In this document: piece after piece, positions 29,201-39,894 of the stretch
Layout of the letters: each line of letters opens with the position of its first letter
How positions within the stretch are numbered: position 1 is the first letter of the stretch
From: Ophiobolus disseminans
Lineage: Eukaryota > Ascomycota > Dothideomycetes > Pleosporales > Phaeosphaeriaceae
Assembly: GCA_010093685.1 (NCBI GenBank)
Contig: MU006234.1
Coordinates: 673,668 to 737,667 of the forward strand
Direction of reading: 5' to 3'
Length of the DNA stretch: 64,000 nt
The notes under the pieces: generated by a model
Databases searched by the model: none
What the model saw: only the letters and a program-made list of their open reading frames with translations
Told to the model about the DNA's origin: nothing
Program-made: the position numbers and the translations under genes

Positions 29201-29605
29201 GATTTACACGTCGTTGCACACACAAAGTTGCACGATCGGTCGTGTATGTGTCGCAGAAGTCAATGTCGACGTAAAATTCCTTAGCGTTCCAATGCCTGGC
29301 CAATCACGATTCTACCCCGCCGCCAGCTCCGCGACGCAGCCGTCCACTTCCACCTGCTGCGACGTCTCGAAACATTCTCGAGGTTTTCATGATACTTTTC
29401 GGCTTGCTTCATGGACGAAGCATCGTAAAGCCTGAGTCCGATGTACACCTAGGTACGGCAGTTTGCAGTACGACCGGAGTGTGGATATTTGAGTTCATAC
29501 AATGGTATCCGTACGTATTAATTTTTTGATGCATGGACAAGGTGAAGACGAATGATATTTACACGGAAAGATATATACAGGAATGTAGGTTGCCTTGCCT
29601 CAACT
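29201..29605. other. Intergenic, promoter of the amidohydrolase
   Basis: About 400 bp between two minus-strand genes, containing the amidohydrolase promoter and the GH131 3' end. Nothing else is supported. Confidence 0.45.
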
Positions 29606-30839
29606 TCACGATGTTCCGTTCACACCCTGCTTCGCCCTAAGCCAGGCAACAAATTGCTTGATAGTGAACTCTTCGGGCAGAGTAGCGTTTGAGCCAGAGC
29701 CAGTTCCTGCGGGGAGAGTGGGAGTAGCAACGGGAGCCGAAGAGTCAACAGGGGAGGGCGAAGCAATTGGTGTCTGAACAGCCTCAGGAGTTGAAGATAC
29801 CACTGGTGTTTCAACGACAGCAGCAACAGAAGAAGAGAGGGCAGCAATGGGCGTGGGCGAAGGGATAACCGCAGCAGCTGAAGATACAGCTGGCGTCTCA
29901 ACCACTGCAGCGACAGACGAAGAAGCGACTACAGCGGCAGACGAAGAAGCAGCCACAGCAGCGGCAGACGATGAAGCCACAGGAACGACTGACGCCACAG
30001 GTTCCTCTGCACCAGCGTCTCCGCCAGCACCACCAATAGCAGTCGAAAGCTCGCCGCTCTCGATATACACGCCACTAAAGTACCAGTCCTCGGCACCCGC
30101 TGCATCGCTGTTACCGGGCAGGCGAAGAACACCAAGATGCCAGTCTGCGCCGTTTGATGAAGTGCTCGCGGTGAGCGGGCCAGCAGTTTTGGTCAATGCG
30201 CTGCTGCCAGTGGAGTGCCAGAAAGTAACAGAGCCAGCATCGAAGTCGATTTCGTACGCCACGTTGTGCCATTCATCCGCCACGAGCTCGACCTCCCACT
30301 TAGATACGCCACCAACATGCCATTGCAGCTTGTTGCCTGCTGAGCCGCCATACTTGAGCTCAGTGAAGTGGCTCTCGAAGAAAGCGACTTGATGTTCGTT
30401 GGCTGTCATGGGAGCATTCTCGGCCGACGTTTTGATCGAGAAGTGGTAGTACATTTTGCCCTTATTGATGGCGGCAGTGGTCTGAGGAATAAGCTCGGTC
30501 CTGAGCATGCTCTGGCCGTTCCATTTCGCCGTCTCGTCGATGGTGATCTTAACGCCCTGCTTTGAGCTTGTATCGGCGGGGTTCTTGTACGAGGCATCGA
30601 GATTGACGTATTTGTCGACTGTGCCTGGGCCGTGAATGTAGTACTGGTAGGCGCCGACGGGGTTGGAGAAGGACCACTTTTCGAGATCCGCGCTGGAGGT
30701 CATGTCATTGAAACTGCCATCCCAGACTGTTGTGCCTATTACGCTATAAGCATTGATGATATCTCCTATCGAAGTTCGAAAGCTTACCAGCAGACGCGAC
30801 GCTAAGGAGCGCGCTGAGAAGAGTAATTTTTGAAAACAT
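29606..30839 (-). CDS. Secreted GH131-type beta-glucanase with low-complexity tail
   Basis: Two exons, 30839-30788 and 30735-29606, with a 52-nt intron (GTAAGC...TAATAG), give 393 residues. The first exon encodes a signal peptide (FSKITLLSALLSVASA). The next ~245 residues match GH131: TTVWDGSFNDMTSSADLEKW, VGAYQYYIHGPG, then WNGQSMLRTELIPQT, HQVAFFESHFTELK, WHNVAYEIDFDAGSVTFWHS and the closing WYFSGVYIESGEL. GH131 enzymes act on beta-1,3/1,6- and beta-1,4-glucans in plant-interacting fungi. A ~120-residue Ala/Ser/Val/Pro-rich linker follows (repeats of SSAAVVASSS and VVETPVVSS). The end is a charged amphipathic stretch (PEEFTIKQFVAWLRAK), perhaps a small C-terminal module. The longer frame upstream of 30839 is not used. 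Confidence 0.85.
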
Positions 30840-32377
30840 GTTGAATCAAATGAACAGAGACCAGCTGCACAGCGAAAGTGAATGTCAACTACAATGAAGA
30901 ATGAAAGACAGTAGTTTGATGTACAAGCCAAGGAGCTCCAACGCCTGCCTTATAATGTGGTGCTCGAATCTGAGCACACCCTGCACACTCTAGTCCAGGC
31001 CGACGGCGGCGCATATGGAGCCGCTAGGCATCTATACCCTGTATCTCGATACCCGAGAAACGAAATATCGGTTACAGGGTCAGGCAACATGAAGCCAACT
31101 TATACTTAGCAATTCCTAGGTATCAATCTTCAGCAGAGATGCGTACCAATAATTCTTGCAGGGTAGCAGTCAGGCAAAGGATTACCTTCTTGTTCGCAGT
31201 TTGTGATCATATGATTGTAAGTTGTACTGACATGAAGCCAAGGCGCATGATAGATGATGGAAGATGAGATCGATCGCGTGAAACATCAAATTGGTTTGGG
31301 TTGTTGCTAAGCTACATCAAGCGAAAGCAAGGTTGATGGTTTGCTCGCTTAAAGTAGTGCGCGTGGAAGGATCCTGAAACCGTTCCCTGCTCATAAGACC
31401 CAGTTTCATCAAGGCAACGTTGAGCCGAGGCGGAAATTAGCCACCATCGTTCTCGACGGTCGAAAGTGCTCCGAGACCTTCCAAGGTTGGCACCGAACCG
31501 CGGTACCGTATTTACACCGACTCATTCAATTGTCGCTGTGGCCTCATACCGCCTGGGCACTTCCCCTCGCACACGTCGTCACTACACGCAGATTATGCCA
31601 GTGTGGGCATCAAAGCAGCGACAGCCGTATGGATACGATGAATCTCGGAGTACCTGGTACATTCCACGCCGTACATCTTCAACCGGGTGCGGCGAATCTA
31701 GTCCGGTGAGACTTCACAACTCATTACCTCAGCTTGTTCGCCCTGCCTCGCCATAATTCACAAGCTTCAGCCGGGTGCTGTTTTAGAGTAAGGACGAACT
31801 GTTCAACTCGTACATCATCCGGATTGTCGATGTTTACTCAAATTACCTACTTACCGAAGTCGGTAAAGATGCATATGCATTTGCCCGCCTCAACCAACAC
31901 TTCACTCAACTTTGGGACATTACACACAACGATGCTATTACTATTTCAATTCCTTTCATTTTGGGACCTGATAAGCTATGCATTGGGAACGTCGGGTTTG
32001 ATGTGCTACAGATCTGTCAAGTCTGCGGAGACCGTTCTTTGTATGTTGCTTGAAAGCAGACTCAAACCATGGAGCATACAGTTGATGTCAACATTGGTGA
32101 GACTTCACTCACCGGTCGTTGCTAATTTCCAATTTGTGACAGCATACCCAGTACTACTACATATATTTCAACTTCTTGGACAATGTTGTTCACGGGATCG
32201 ATCAGATCAGCATTAACACCATCAGAATGGGGAGTTAGAAGGTAAAAATCATCTGTTGAGTATATACAAGAGTGCCTCACACCACTCTCAACACCAAGAA
32301 TATGTACCAAAGAATCGAACCCAACCTTACAATCCACCCACAGCCTCGCCACGCTTTCGCGCCACATCCTAGACCGC
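30840..32377. other. Long intergenic region, no gene seen
   Basis: About 1.5 kb. Plus-strand frames at 31466-32216 are Arg/Ser/Thr-rich with no domain and are not called. It should hold the GH131 promoter (proximal part) and the 3' end of the pectin-lyase-fold gene. Confidence 0.45.
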
Positions 32378-33547
32378 TCACGTGCAAATATTCTTACTCG
32401 CATTGCCCGTCAAGGTCCACTTCGTCTTATTCGCCGTACACGGGCTCTCCCTCACCGTTGTGCCATCAATCTTCGCCGTAATAGCAATGTCCTTGCTATT
32501 CGCAAACTCTGTCCTAGCCGCAAGCCGCACCTCGCCGCCGCCATTAACAGTGCCGCCCTTGATGTTGACGTTGTAGCAGTTCTCGAGCAAGATGGCGTTG
32601 TTGCCATTGTTCGCCAAATCAATGCTTCCAATCTGTACGCCGCCAGACTCAGACACGCAGAAGACGCCGCGCCCGCCGCCGCGCGACTTGACCTTGTCGA
32701 CTACGATGTTGGTTGCGTAGCCGCCGTTGAGCTTACCCGCTTGGTTGGCGAAACGGAGCGTTGCGTAGCCGTTTCCAGCTGCGACGTTGTCGCCGTCGAC
32801 GAGGCCGACTTTGACGTTCGTTACGGTCTGGAGAAGGAGACCGCATTCGCCGACATTGCGTGCGATGACAGACCCGATTTCTAGCTTGTCGATGTTGAAT
32901 GTCTCGACGCAGTGGCTGGACGCGCGTTTGCAAGTTACGGTGCCGATCTTTACGTTGCTGTTGGCGGCGCGGTCGCGGTCGAATCGGATACCCATGCCGG
33001 CGGTCAGGTCGAAGGTAATGTCGCCGAGCGTAAGGCCGGTTGTGCCGGAGAAGCGCAGGCCGAAGTAGACGCTGCCGGTCATGGTGAGGTAGGGAATCTT
33101 CACGTTTGCGGCGTTGGTCACCTCGATGGCACCGCGGCCTGGAAATAATGTCAGTGGTGTCTTGGGTTGCGATTTGTGTGTATCTCACCAGAGTTGATAG
33201 CGGCATTGATGGTACCACAGCCTTCGAATGTCTTGCCGGCTTGAATCGTGATTGTTCCAGCTCCAATGGACCCAGATGCCATGACAGCTACACGCTGGCC
33301 GCTGGCGATGGAGTCCACTGCGCGTTGGATGGCAGTGCGGTAGTCGCCAGTGTAGACAGTGGAGCTGCCTTTCTTTGCCACAAAGGAGCTTCCAGAGCCC
33401 TAGATGCATTGTTAGTTCGTGTTGGAAAGGTACGAAGACTGTATTGATTCGCACCGTGACAGTAGCATCTGGAGTTCCAGAACCGCACTGGGCGGAGACA
33501 GATGACATGAGCGCAAGCGCTGCTGCGACGTTGAATAGATGCACCAT
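32378..33547 (-). CDS. Secreted pectin-lyase-fold (beta-helix) protein
   Basis: Three exons, 33547-33455, 33399-33189 and 33138-32378, with introns of 55 and 50 nt, give 354 residues. A signal peptide (LFNVAAALALMSSVSAQ) is followed by a parallel beta-helix pattern: many short repeats alternating polar turns with V/I strands (VKIPYLTMTGSVYF, DITFDLTAGMGIRFD, LEIGSVIARNV, VKVGLVDGDN, IQ/VQIGSIDLANNG, NVNIKGGTVNGGG). Gly, Asn and Asp sit at turns. This fold is shared by pectate lyases, rhamnogalacturonases and related enzymes. I cannot assign a PL or GH family or name catalytic residues. The protein is probably an extracellular polysaccharide-active enzyme. Confidence 0.8.
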
Positions 33548-34683
33548 GGTGGAAGCGAGAAGTGAATGAAATAGTGGTGTAGCGTTTGAAGGATCCGACA
33601 GGCACGTCTACTTATATAAAGTATTGCAGATAACACTAACGAGGCAACGAAATCGCCCGTCCCAGTGCTTCTCTTTCCAAGCAAAGCCCCAAGACCTCGA
33701 TATGAAGGAGGGGTCTGATGGGCTGCCCACCATTTCGGGTACGTTTGCACTATGGTAGTATTGTAAGCGACGTCCTTGATGGCCTGGAAGCCGCATGGGG
33801 GTGTGTGACGATAAGCATCCCGTTCTGCATGAAATGTTGACGATCGGGCCTTCGAGCCAATAATGTCTCATGCTTCGCCAGCAAAATACAGACGCATCTG
33901 TTTTTCGGCGTGATCATGTTTGATCAACATGAATAATGTACCGCGGCGCTATTGTTTCACCCGTCCACCCCGTTGGTCAATCGCCACCCATGTCCGCCTT
34001 GGTCTGTTCAGGCGAGCGCACCCCAGAACATGTTTCACTTGACCTGGATTCGACTGTTTCGCCAGGTACGGCACGCTGAAGGCCATAATCTAAGCTCCCC
34101 CGGTACAATCTCTATTCTCGCCAAGGTTCAAGGGGGTTTTTAGAATATAGTAAAAGGAGATAGGTTAAGCAATTTCATTGTACTACCCCGCAAACCCGAC
34201 GCTGCATGCCCCGGATTCGCATGGAAGGTTAATTTTCCGAGCTCAGGCACATTATGTCGTGCGACCCATTCGGGTCATCAGTGTCCGTTAGTGGCGGCAG
34301 ATATGAATGCCGCCGGGACTTACGTGCATGGATTCCGCTACCAAGCATGGCCAAGAACTGATGCACTCCTGTCATTTCAAAACATCTCCGCGAATCGTAG
34401 ATTGCCGCCTCTCGGGATCTTGAACCGGCAGCCTGGCTGACCTCGATATGTGTCGACTCCTAGCACTTACATCCCGCTCCGCATACAGCTGTCAGAGGTA
34501 TTAATTGGTGGGAGAAGGATTTCGCGAATACATTTCAAGGGCAACAGATGAGAGTTTTGGAAACAGGAAACAGGTGACTGACGGTAAGACGTGTGTATCG
34601 TTGCTATCATATCGTATTCAAGGGTATCAATTCGTATACAAGAGTAACTCCAAGTTGTCCAGCCCAATGTTCAGAACCCATCA
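33548..34683. other. Intergenic, no gene seen
   Basis: About 1.1 kb holding the promoter of the beta-helix gene and the 3' end of the next minus-strand gene. Short frames have no domain. The stretch 33930-34150 shows nothing further. Confidence 0.45.
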
Positions 34684-36564
34684 TCACACAGCGGTAGGAG
34701 GAGATCCGCCAAACAGCATATCGTCATCATCGTCAAAGAAGGACGCCGCTTCTTGCGTCGATATGCCCAAGCTGTTGGGGTCGTTGAACCTGGATGCAAG
34801 CCTCGGTGCGGTGGCTGGCAATGGTGCTGATATACACACTCGTTTCGTTGGTGGCAATGCACGCTCTGTGGGTGGTGCATATATCTTTCTCTTGAACATT
34901 TTGGGATGGTGATTGGGCACGGAACGGGGCTTTTGAGACGGCGTGAGGTTGCTGAGATCGATAGGGGTGACCGCAGGGTTCGTCTTCTTCGCGAGTAGCT
35001 TTGGGTTGGGAGGCAATCTCGAGCCCTTCTCTGCACTTGGTCGTCGATTTGGCACCAAGGGTGGCAATGAAGCACGTGCAGTAGTGGTCGGTGCGGCAAC
35101 GGTTCTCGTTGCTATCGGTGGTGCAGGTAAGGGCTCGGCCTTGACCAACATGTCCCTTGCCTTCGCAGCGGGTGCCTTGATGATTGTTGGCGTGACGCCG
35201 TCTTCGAGGTCGTCCATTGAGAAGTCGAAATCCTCTGTCGACAGCGGAGGAAGGCTGTCTTTCATTAACGGTGACGTCTTTGCAATGGGTTGTGGTAGGA
35301 CAGGGGCCACTGCTGGCTCTGAAGACAGCTCTCGGGCGATCTGTGTACCACTCTCGAGAAAGTCGTCCCAGCCGTCGAGGGAGGGTGCCTTCGGGGGTGG
35401 TTTGATGTGCAGAGTTGGCATCGGCTTCATCAGCGAGGCAGGAGCGGACTTGGACGCAGGGAGGCTCGGAACCTTGAAGCCTGAGTGGGGTAGCGCTCGG
35501 GGGACACTAGAGGGCGTGTAGTCGGTGGCTATGCGTATCGGAAACTGGGTGCGCTGGAAGGGAAACGCATCATCGTTTCTGTACCTGGCGTGGAAAGCAA
35601 TGCGAGTGAGGAATGCCTTGGTGCCTTCCAAGTGACCATTGAGGACCAAGCATTCGAGGCGCCCACTTTCGATGCGTAGGACCCGGAGGTGCTGGCTCTT
35701 TGAGAGCTGGGTGCTCGTGTTCAGGTCGCGAAGCAGCGATACGACACTCCCCAGCTTGATGCGCAAACGGTGTGGGGGCAGGCCCAGAGGGTTCAGCTTG
35801 TGGAGCAGGCCAGGCGCGGGGTCCCAGGCTGGCAGCTTGACGGACAGGTCGTGGGACAGCAGCTCCACCAGAGGCTCAGGCAGCCGGTCTAGTATGCTCT
35901 CGACGGCCTTGTTGACGGGGCCGTGCAGGCGTGTGAAGTCGGCGTTGGTCGTGTTGGGGATTGGCAGTGACGTGGGGGTGGTAACGGAAGGAGCGACTTG
36001 TGGTGATACCAGGGCAGGCGCGACCACGGCATCCGACATGACCAGGCCATGTGCCGCCTCGAGCAGTGTGTCGTCGTCCAGATCGTCGTCGGCGTACTGC
36101 TCGCCAAACGACGTTGTCATCTGCGGCAGGTCGAGCGCAATGTCGTCGGCATCGTCGTCGTCCCACGGCTCCTTCTCCACCTTGCGCACAATCTCATCGA
36201 GCTTCCTGGCAAGCTCGGCGTCCCTCGTGCGCTGCTCCTCTTCCTTGCGCCGCTTCAGCCCGAGGAAGGCCTCCATGCCGTTCTTCAACTGCGCCTGCGT
36301 GTGGCTGTACCCAATCAGCTGCGTCGCGAGGCCGACACCCATCTGCTTGCGTACCGCCCTCTCCTTCTCCTCCCTCTCGTCACGCTTCTTCTTGGCGGCC
36401 CGGCGGCGGTCGTCGGCCTCGCGCAGCCGGGCGGCGCGCGTGTCTAGCTCGTACCCGCGCTCGAGCTGCTTCTGCTGGTGCTCCGATAGCCGCGGCCCAT
36501 TCTGCTTGTACTGCTTTTTCGCCTCGTTGGACGTCTGCGCAATGCGGAGGGGAGTTGGGGGCAT
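34684..36564 (-). CDS. Conserved fungal hypothetical protein, charged and disordered
   Basis: A single exon of 626 residues from the chosen Met (MPPTPLRIAQTSNEAKKQ). An upstream in-frame Met at 36636 adds 24 residues that look unlike coding sequence. The N-terminal ~110 residues form a Lys/Arg/Glu-rich helix, probably coiled coil (YELDTRAARLREADDRRRAAKKKRDEREEKE), followed by MGVGLATQLIGYSHTQAQLKNGMEAFLG, an acidic run (DDDDADDIALDL), and a compact-looking middle (LPPHRLRIKLGSVVSLL). The rest is Pro/Ser/Ala-rich, ending DDDDDMLFGGSPP. I do not know its function; a nuclear chromatin- or replication-linked role is only a guess from the composition. Confidence 0.68.
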   Translation of the reverse strand: MPPTPLRIAQTSNEAKKQYKQNGPRLSEHQQKQLERGYELDTRAARLREADDRRRAAKKKRDEREEKERAVRKQMGVGLATQLIGYSHTQAQLKNGMEAFLGLKRRKEEEQRTRDAELARKLDEIVRKVEKEPWDDDDADDIALDLPQMTTSFGEQYADDDLDDDTLLEAAHGLVMSDAVVAPALVSPQVAPSVTTPTSLPIPNTTNADFTRLHGPVNKAVESILDRLPEPLVELLSHDLSVKLPAWDPAPGLLHKLNPLGLPPHRLRIKLGSVVSLLRDLNTSTQLSKSQHLRVLRIESGRLECLVLNGHLEGTKAFLTRIAFHARYRNDDAFPFQRTQFPIRIATDYTPSSVPRALPHSGFKVPSLPASKSAPASLMKPMPTLHIKPPPKAPSLDGWDDFLESGTQIARELSSEPAVAPVLPQPIAKTSPLMKDSLPPLSTEDFDFSMDDLEDGVTPTIIKAPAAKARDMLVKAEPLPAPPIATRTVAAPTTTARASLPPLVPNRRPSAEKGSRLPPNPKLLAKKTNPAVTPIDLSNLTPSQKPRSVPNHHPKMFKRKIYAPPTERALPPTKRVCISAPLPATAPRLASRFNDPNSLGISTQEAASFFDDDDDMLFGGSPPTAV

Positions 36565-37173
36565 GGCGGTGCAGGATGCATGACGAGTGGCGCAATGCGG
36601 CGGCATGGCAAGGGCGCGAGTCGCGCACCTTGTCACGTGACCATGTGCTTATCGATAAACCAACCCGACTCTTTTTAAGTCGCGAAAGCCGGAAGAAAGG
36701 CCAAGGTCGACGACTACATCTACGCATGCAAAAGCTATTCTGAATCCTTAAAAACCTCTGTAGACATACCGAATAGTGTATCTTTATTTCCGGCTTATGC
36801 GACTTACCGAGAGCCCGATCCAACTTGAAACCAATCTCGACAGTAATTTTTCCGAACACTAGAGTCCCTCCTCACGACATGCAATCTGGTCGTTTCATGC
36901 GCCGGAGCTTTTGACGAGCTAAACACATCACCTGCCACGGGTCCGCATATCACATGCCACATTGATATTGCAGGCGCAGGCATGCTACCCTTCTTCGTAC
37001 AACCACCGAGTACTAACACCATGTGGCGCGGAGGAAGGTGTCTACTATTGGGAGAGCCCTGTCGCCCATGACAATCCCAAGAAGTACTTAAAGACAGTAC
37101 CATGTCTACTCAGCATGTTGCTGTGTCGCCTTCTCGTTGACTCTACACTTCATATACTTCCAGCACCGCCACC
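36565..37173. other. Intergenic with MITE, promoter of the CE12 gene
   Basis: The region divides two divergent genes and includes the 145-bp MITE (36669-36813). The 360 bp after the MITE lead to the CE12 start and show no other coding feature. Confidence 0.5.
36669..36813 (-). mobile_element. MITE, copy 1 (145 bp)
   Basis: Both ends read as inverted copies: left CTCTTTTTAAGTCGCGAAAGCC and right ending GGCTTATGCGACTTACCGAGAG. The reverse complement matches the element at 42260-42403 along its full length with moderate divergence. Shared blocks are GTAAGTCGC, AAGCCGGAAATAA or AAGCCAGAAATAA, AGATACACTAT, the TCTACAGAG block and the closing TTTCGCGACTTA or TTTCACGACTTA. It has no coding capacity. 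The left end is more decayed than the right. Confidence 0.8.
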
Positions 37174-38026
37174 ATGAAGTTCTCGTCTGTTGCATACATC
37201 GCTTCCTACGCGCTCGGCGCAGCCGCACTCCCGGGCAGCCTTGACTCGCGCGCTACTCCTACCATTTACCTCGCTGGAGATAGCACCATGGCAAACAAGG
37301 GTGCCAACGACGGGGTAACAGATGGTCAGCCACTCTTAAGGTTGCCAAAACACGCACATTGTTGACCTTAGCAATACAGGCTGGGGCCAGTATCTCTCCA
37401 AATACGTCACCGTCCCCGTTGTGAACAAGGCAGTGGGAGGCCGTTCAGCACGCAGTTACACCAACGAAGGACGCTTCACCGACATCGCAAATCTTGTAAA
37501 GGCTGGGGACATTGTGGTGATTGAGTTTGGCCACAATGACGGCGGATCGCCCACCACGGCGACGGACAATGCTCGTAGCGACTGCCCTGGCACTGGAGAA
37601 GAGACATGCAAATCTGGAAAGGACGGCTCTACCGTCTATACCTTTGGCCACTATGTGAAGGCCGCAGCAAAGACGTACATTGCAAAGGGAGCAAAGGTTG
37701 TGATTAGCAGCCAGACGCCCAACAATCAGTGGGAGGGCGGCGTCTACTCCGCAGCGGCACCAAGATTTGTAGCATACGCTGCACAAGCTGGCAAGGAAAT
37801 CGGCACTGGGGCCAGCTACGTCGACCACTTCCAAGCCGTTTCCAACATGTACAAAAAGCGCGGCTCATCTGCAGTAAATGCCCTATACCCAAAGGACCAC
37901 ACCCACACCAGCCCAAACGGAGCGGATCTATCAGCGCAAGCTTTTGCCCAGGCCATCAAGGTAGCCTTGAACGGTGTCACCCCCATCCAGCCGTTGCTGA
38001 AGTCTGGCAACCCGACTGTATGGTAA
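37174..38026 (+). CDS. Rhamnogalacturonan acetylesterase (CE12)
   Basis: Two exons, 37174-37324 and 37380-38026, with a 55-nt intron (GTCAGC...TACAG), give 265 residues, close to the usual ~250. A signal peptide (SSVAYIASYALGAAALP) is followed by the SGNH-hydrolase blocks: GDSTMA (block I, Ser37), the NKAVGGRSARS stretch (block II Gly), FGHND (block III, Asn103) and DHTH (Asp223, His226). It removes acetyl groups from rhamnogalacturonan I, aiding other pectinases. It is secreted and sits in the stretch with GH131 and a beta-helix protein. The gene is plus strand, divergent from the 626-residue protein gene, with a MITE in the shared promoter region. Confidence 0.92.
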
Positions 38027-38441
38027 ATGGTCGGAGAGCCATAGAGCCGTGAACACGGTGCATACGCGTGCCGTGCGACGCACTTACTTTCAAACGCTTG
38101 TACATATTAGTATTTAAACTTTCGCTCAAAGTTAGCCTTTTACGTTCCTAGTCAGAAACACAATCAAATGCGGGGAAGCAGTCAAGAACATGACTCGTTG
38201 CTGGTCACAACCAGCCGAGCATCCGCTAAAGACCACAGCATCTACTGCCTTGACCAGACCCGTTCGGACCGAGACCGCGCTTATGCGGGGTTTACGTCTT
38301 ACATGCACTCTAACTGCAGCTAACCACATTCGTACACATCCTACATGATCCTCCGCCTTTCGTTTTCACTCAGTTGGGCATATATTGAAGAAGCAAATCA
38401 CCCTTCGATCCTCGACGCACCGCAGCAGCAACTTGAATACG
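38027..38441. other. Intergenic, no gene seen
   Basis: About 415 bp between the CE12 and SDR genes, both on the plus strand. It should hold the CE12 terminator and the SDR promoter. Confidence 0.45.
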
Positions 38442-39283
38442 ATGGCGTTCGCTCTGAAAGGCGTCGCGTACATCACAGGCGCCGGATCTGGTGAGTTCTA
38501 TTGAACGAAAAAAGTTTGACTTGACTGACACATGCAGGCATTGGCCAATATACTGCATACTCCATGGCACGGCAGGGCGTTCGCTCGTTCGCGCTGCTTG
38601 ACCGGAATTCCGTGACCAACACTGTCAGCGAGTTGAAGAAGATCGCACCAGATGTTTCAATCAAGGAATTTGAGCTCGACGTGACCAATGAAAAGGCCAT
38701 TGACGACAGCATCGAGAAGACGGTCAAGGAGTTTGGCAGGCTCGACTATGCAGTCAATAATGCTGGCATCGGTGGCATCATCAAAACGTCAGACCAAATA
38801 CCATCCGAGGATTTTCAGAAGGTCATTGCCGTCAACACCACAGCCGTTTGGCAGTGCCAGCGGGCCCAGATCCGTCAAATGCTCAAGCAAGAAAAGCTCT
38901 CCGACTCGTACCGATCCTATCGCGGCTCAATCGTCAACGTAGCATCGATGTACGGCCTGGTCGCACCGCCGCTCAATGTTCCTGCCACAGCATATGCAAC
39001 CAGCAAGCACGCCGTCATTGGCTTGACAAGGTCGGATGCCCTGGCATTTGCGCACAAGGGCATCAAGATCAATGCCATCGCGCCTGGGTACGTTCTTACT
39101 CCGCTTGTTCAGCAAAGCATGAGCAAAGGCGACATGATGGAGGAGGAACGGAAGAAGGTGCCCGTGCATAGGTACTCGGAGATAGAGGAGATTGGGGACT
39201 GCATTGCTTTTTTGCACACAGATGCCGCGAGTTATATAGTCGGCTCAACTCTGGTGGCAGACGGAGGATACACGATAGTATAG
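38442..39283 (+). CDS. Short-chain dehydrogenase/reductase (classical SDR)
   Basis: Two exons, 38442-38490 and 38538-39283, with a 47-nt intron (GTGAGT...TGCAG), give 264 residues, the classical SDR size. The cofactor motif is TGAGSGIG (12-19), with LDRN after strand 2 and NNAGIGG. The active site has a Ser in IVNVASMYG and Tyr/Lys in AYATSK, and ends with LVADGGYTIV. An NAD(P)(H)-dependent oxidoreductase; Arg/Asn after strand 2 do not settle NAD or NADP use. Neighbour of a BVMO-like monooxygenase 611 bp downstream in the same direction, a pairing often seen in catabolism of cyclic ketones or alcohols. The substrate is unknown. Confidence 0.9.
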
Positions 39284-39894
39284 ACGACAATGCTCAAACT
39301 CACCGCTTGCCTCTACAATCTTGACGTATCCCTCAACACAAATTCTTCCGTGATCCCGCAGGGTGGGTGTGCCGCTCGTGTGCATCTCGGGTCGTGACTA
39401 GCGCTTCCGGTGGCTCGTTGATTCGAGGTTGTTCCTCGCAGCCCACCTGCATCATCCACGCAGCATTTGCGAAAGCTTCAATCTGGAGCGTCGTCGATTC
39501 ACATATGAGACCACTGTCAGCTTTAATGACTCTGTCCTCCAAGCTAGAGTGGTGTAAGTGGATCGCGCCGGCGGCGGCCCCGGCGGAAATGGTTTCCCTG
39601 GTGGCATTGGCCGCGTTATGGATCGTGGATGCCGCCACCCCCCAGGAATTCGCTTCGCGGCAGCATCTAGACAACCCCAGTTTTGTGCGACTAGTGCACT
39701 GACTCGAAGTGTGGAGAAAGAAAGCCTGGCACTGACTTCGATGGGCCGACACGTTAGTGTTGTTTGCGCAAGCAGAGTTGCTTTAAAGACGCATTGGACT
39801 CATTGCAACGTGCTCTGTACTTGCGTCTTCCAGCTCCTTTTTGCACTCAATCTGTCTGCATCTTTAGTCGATCTTGTTATATACCCAGTGCACA
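39284..39894. other. Intergenic, promoter of the BVMO gene
   Basis: About 610 bp with no supported coding feature. Unlike the flanking genes it lacks a clear frame, and it must hold the promoter of the gene starting at 39895. Confidence 0.45.

Noticed and set aside
31466..32216. Plus-strand frames in the long spacer after GH131
   Set aside because: Composition is Arg/Ser/Thr-rich and varied, no domain or splice-joined frame was found.
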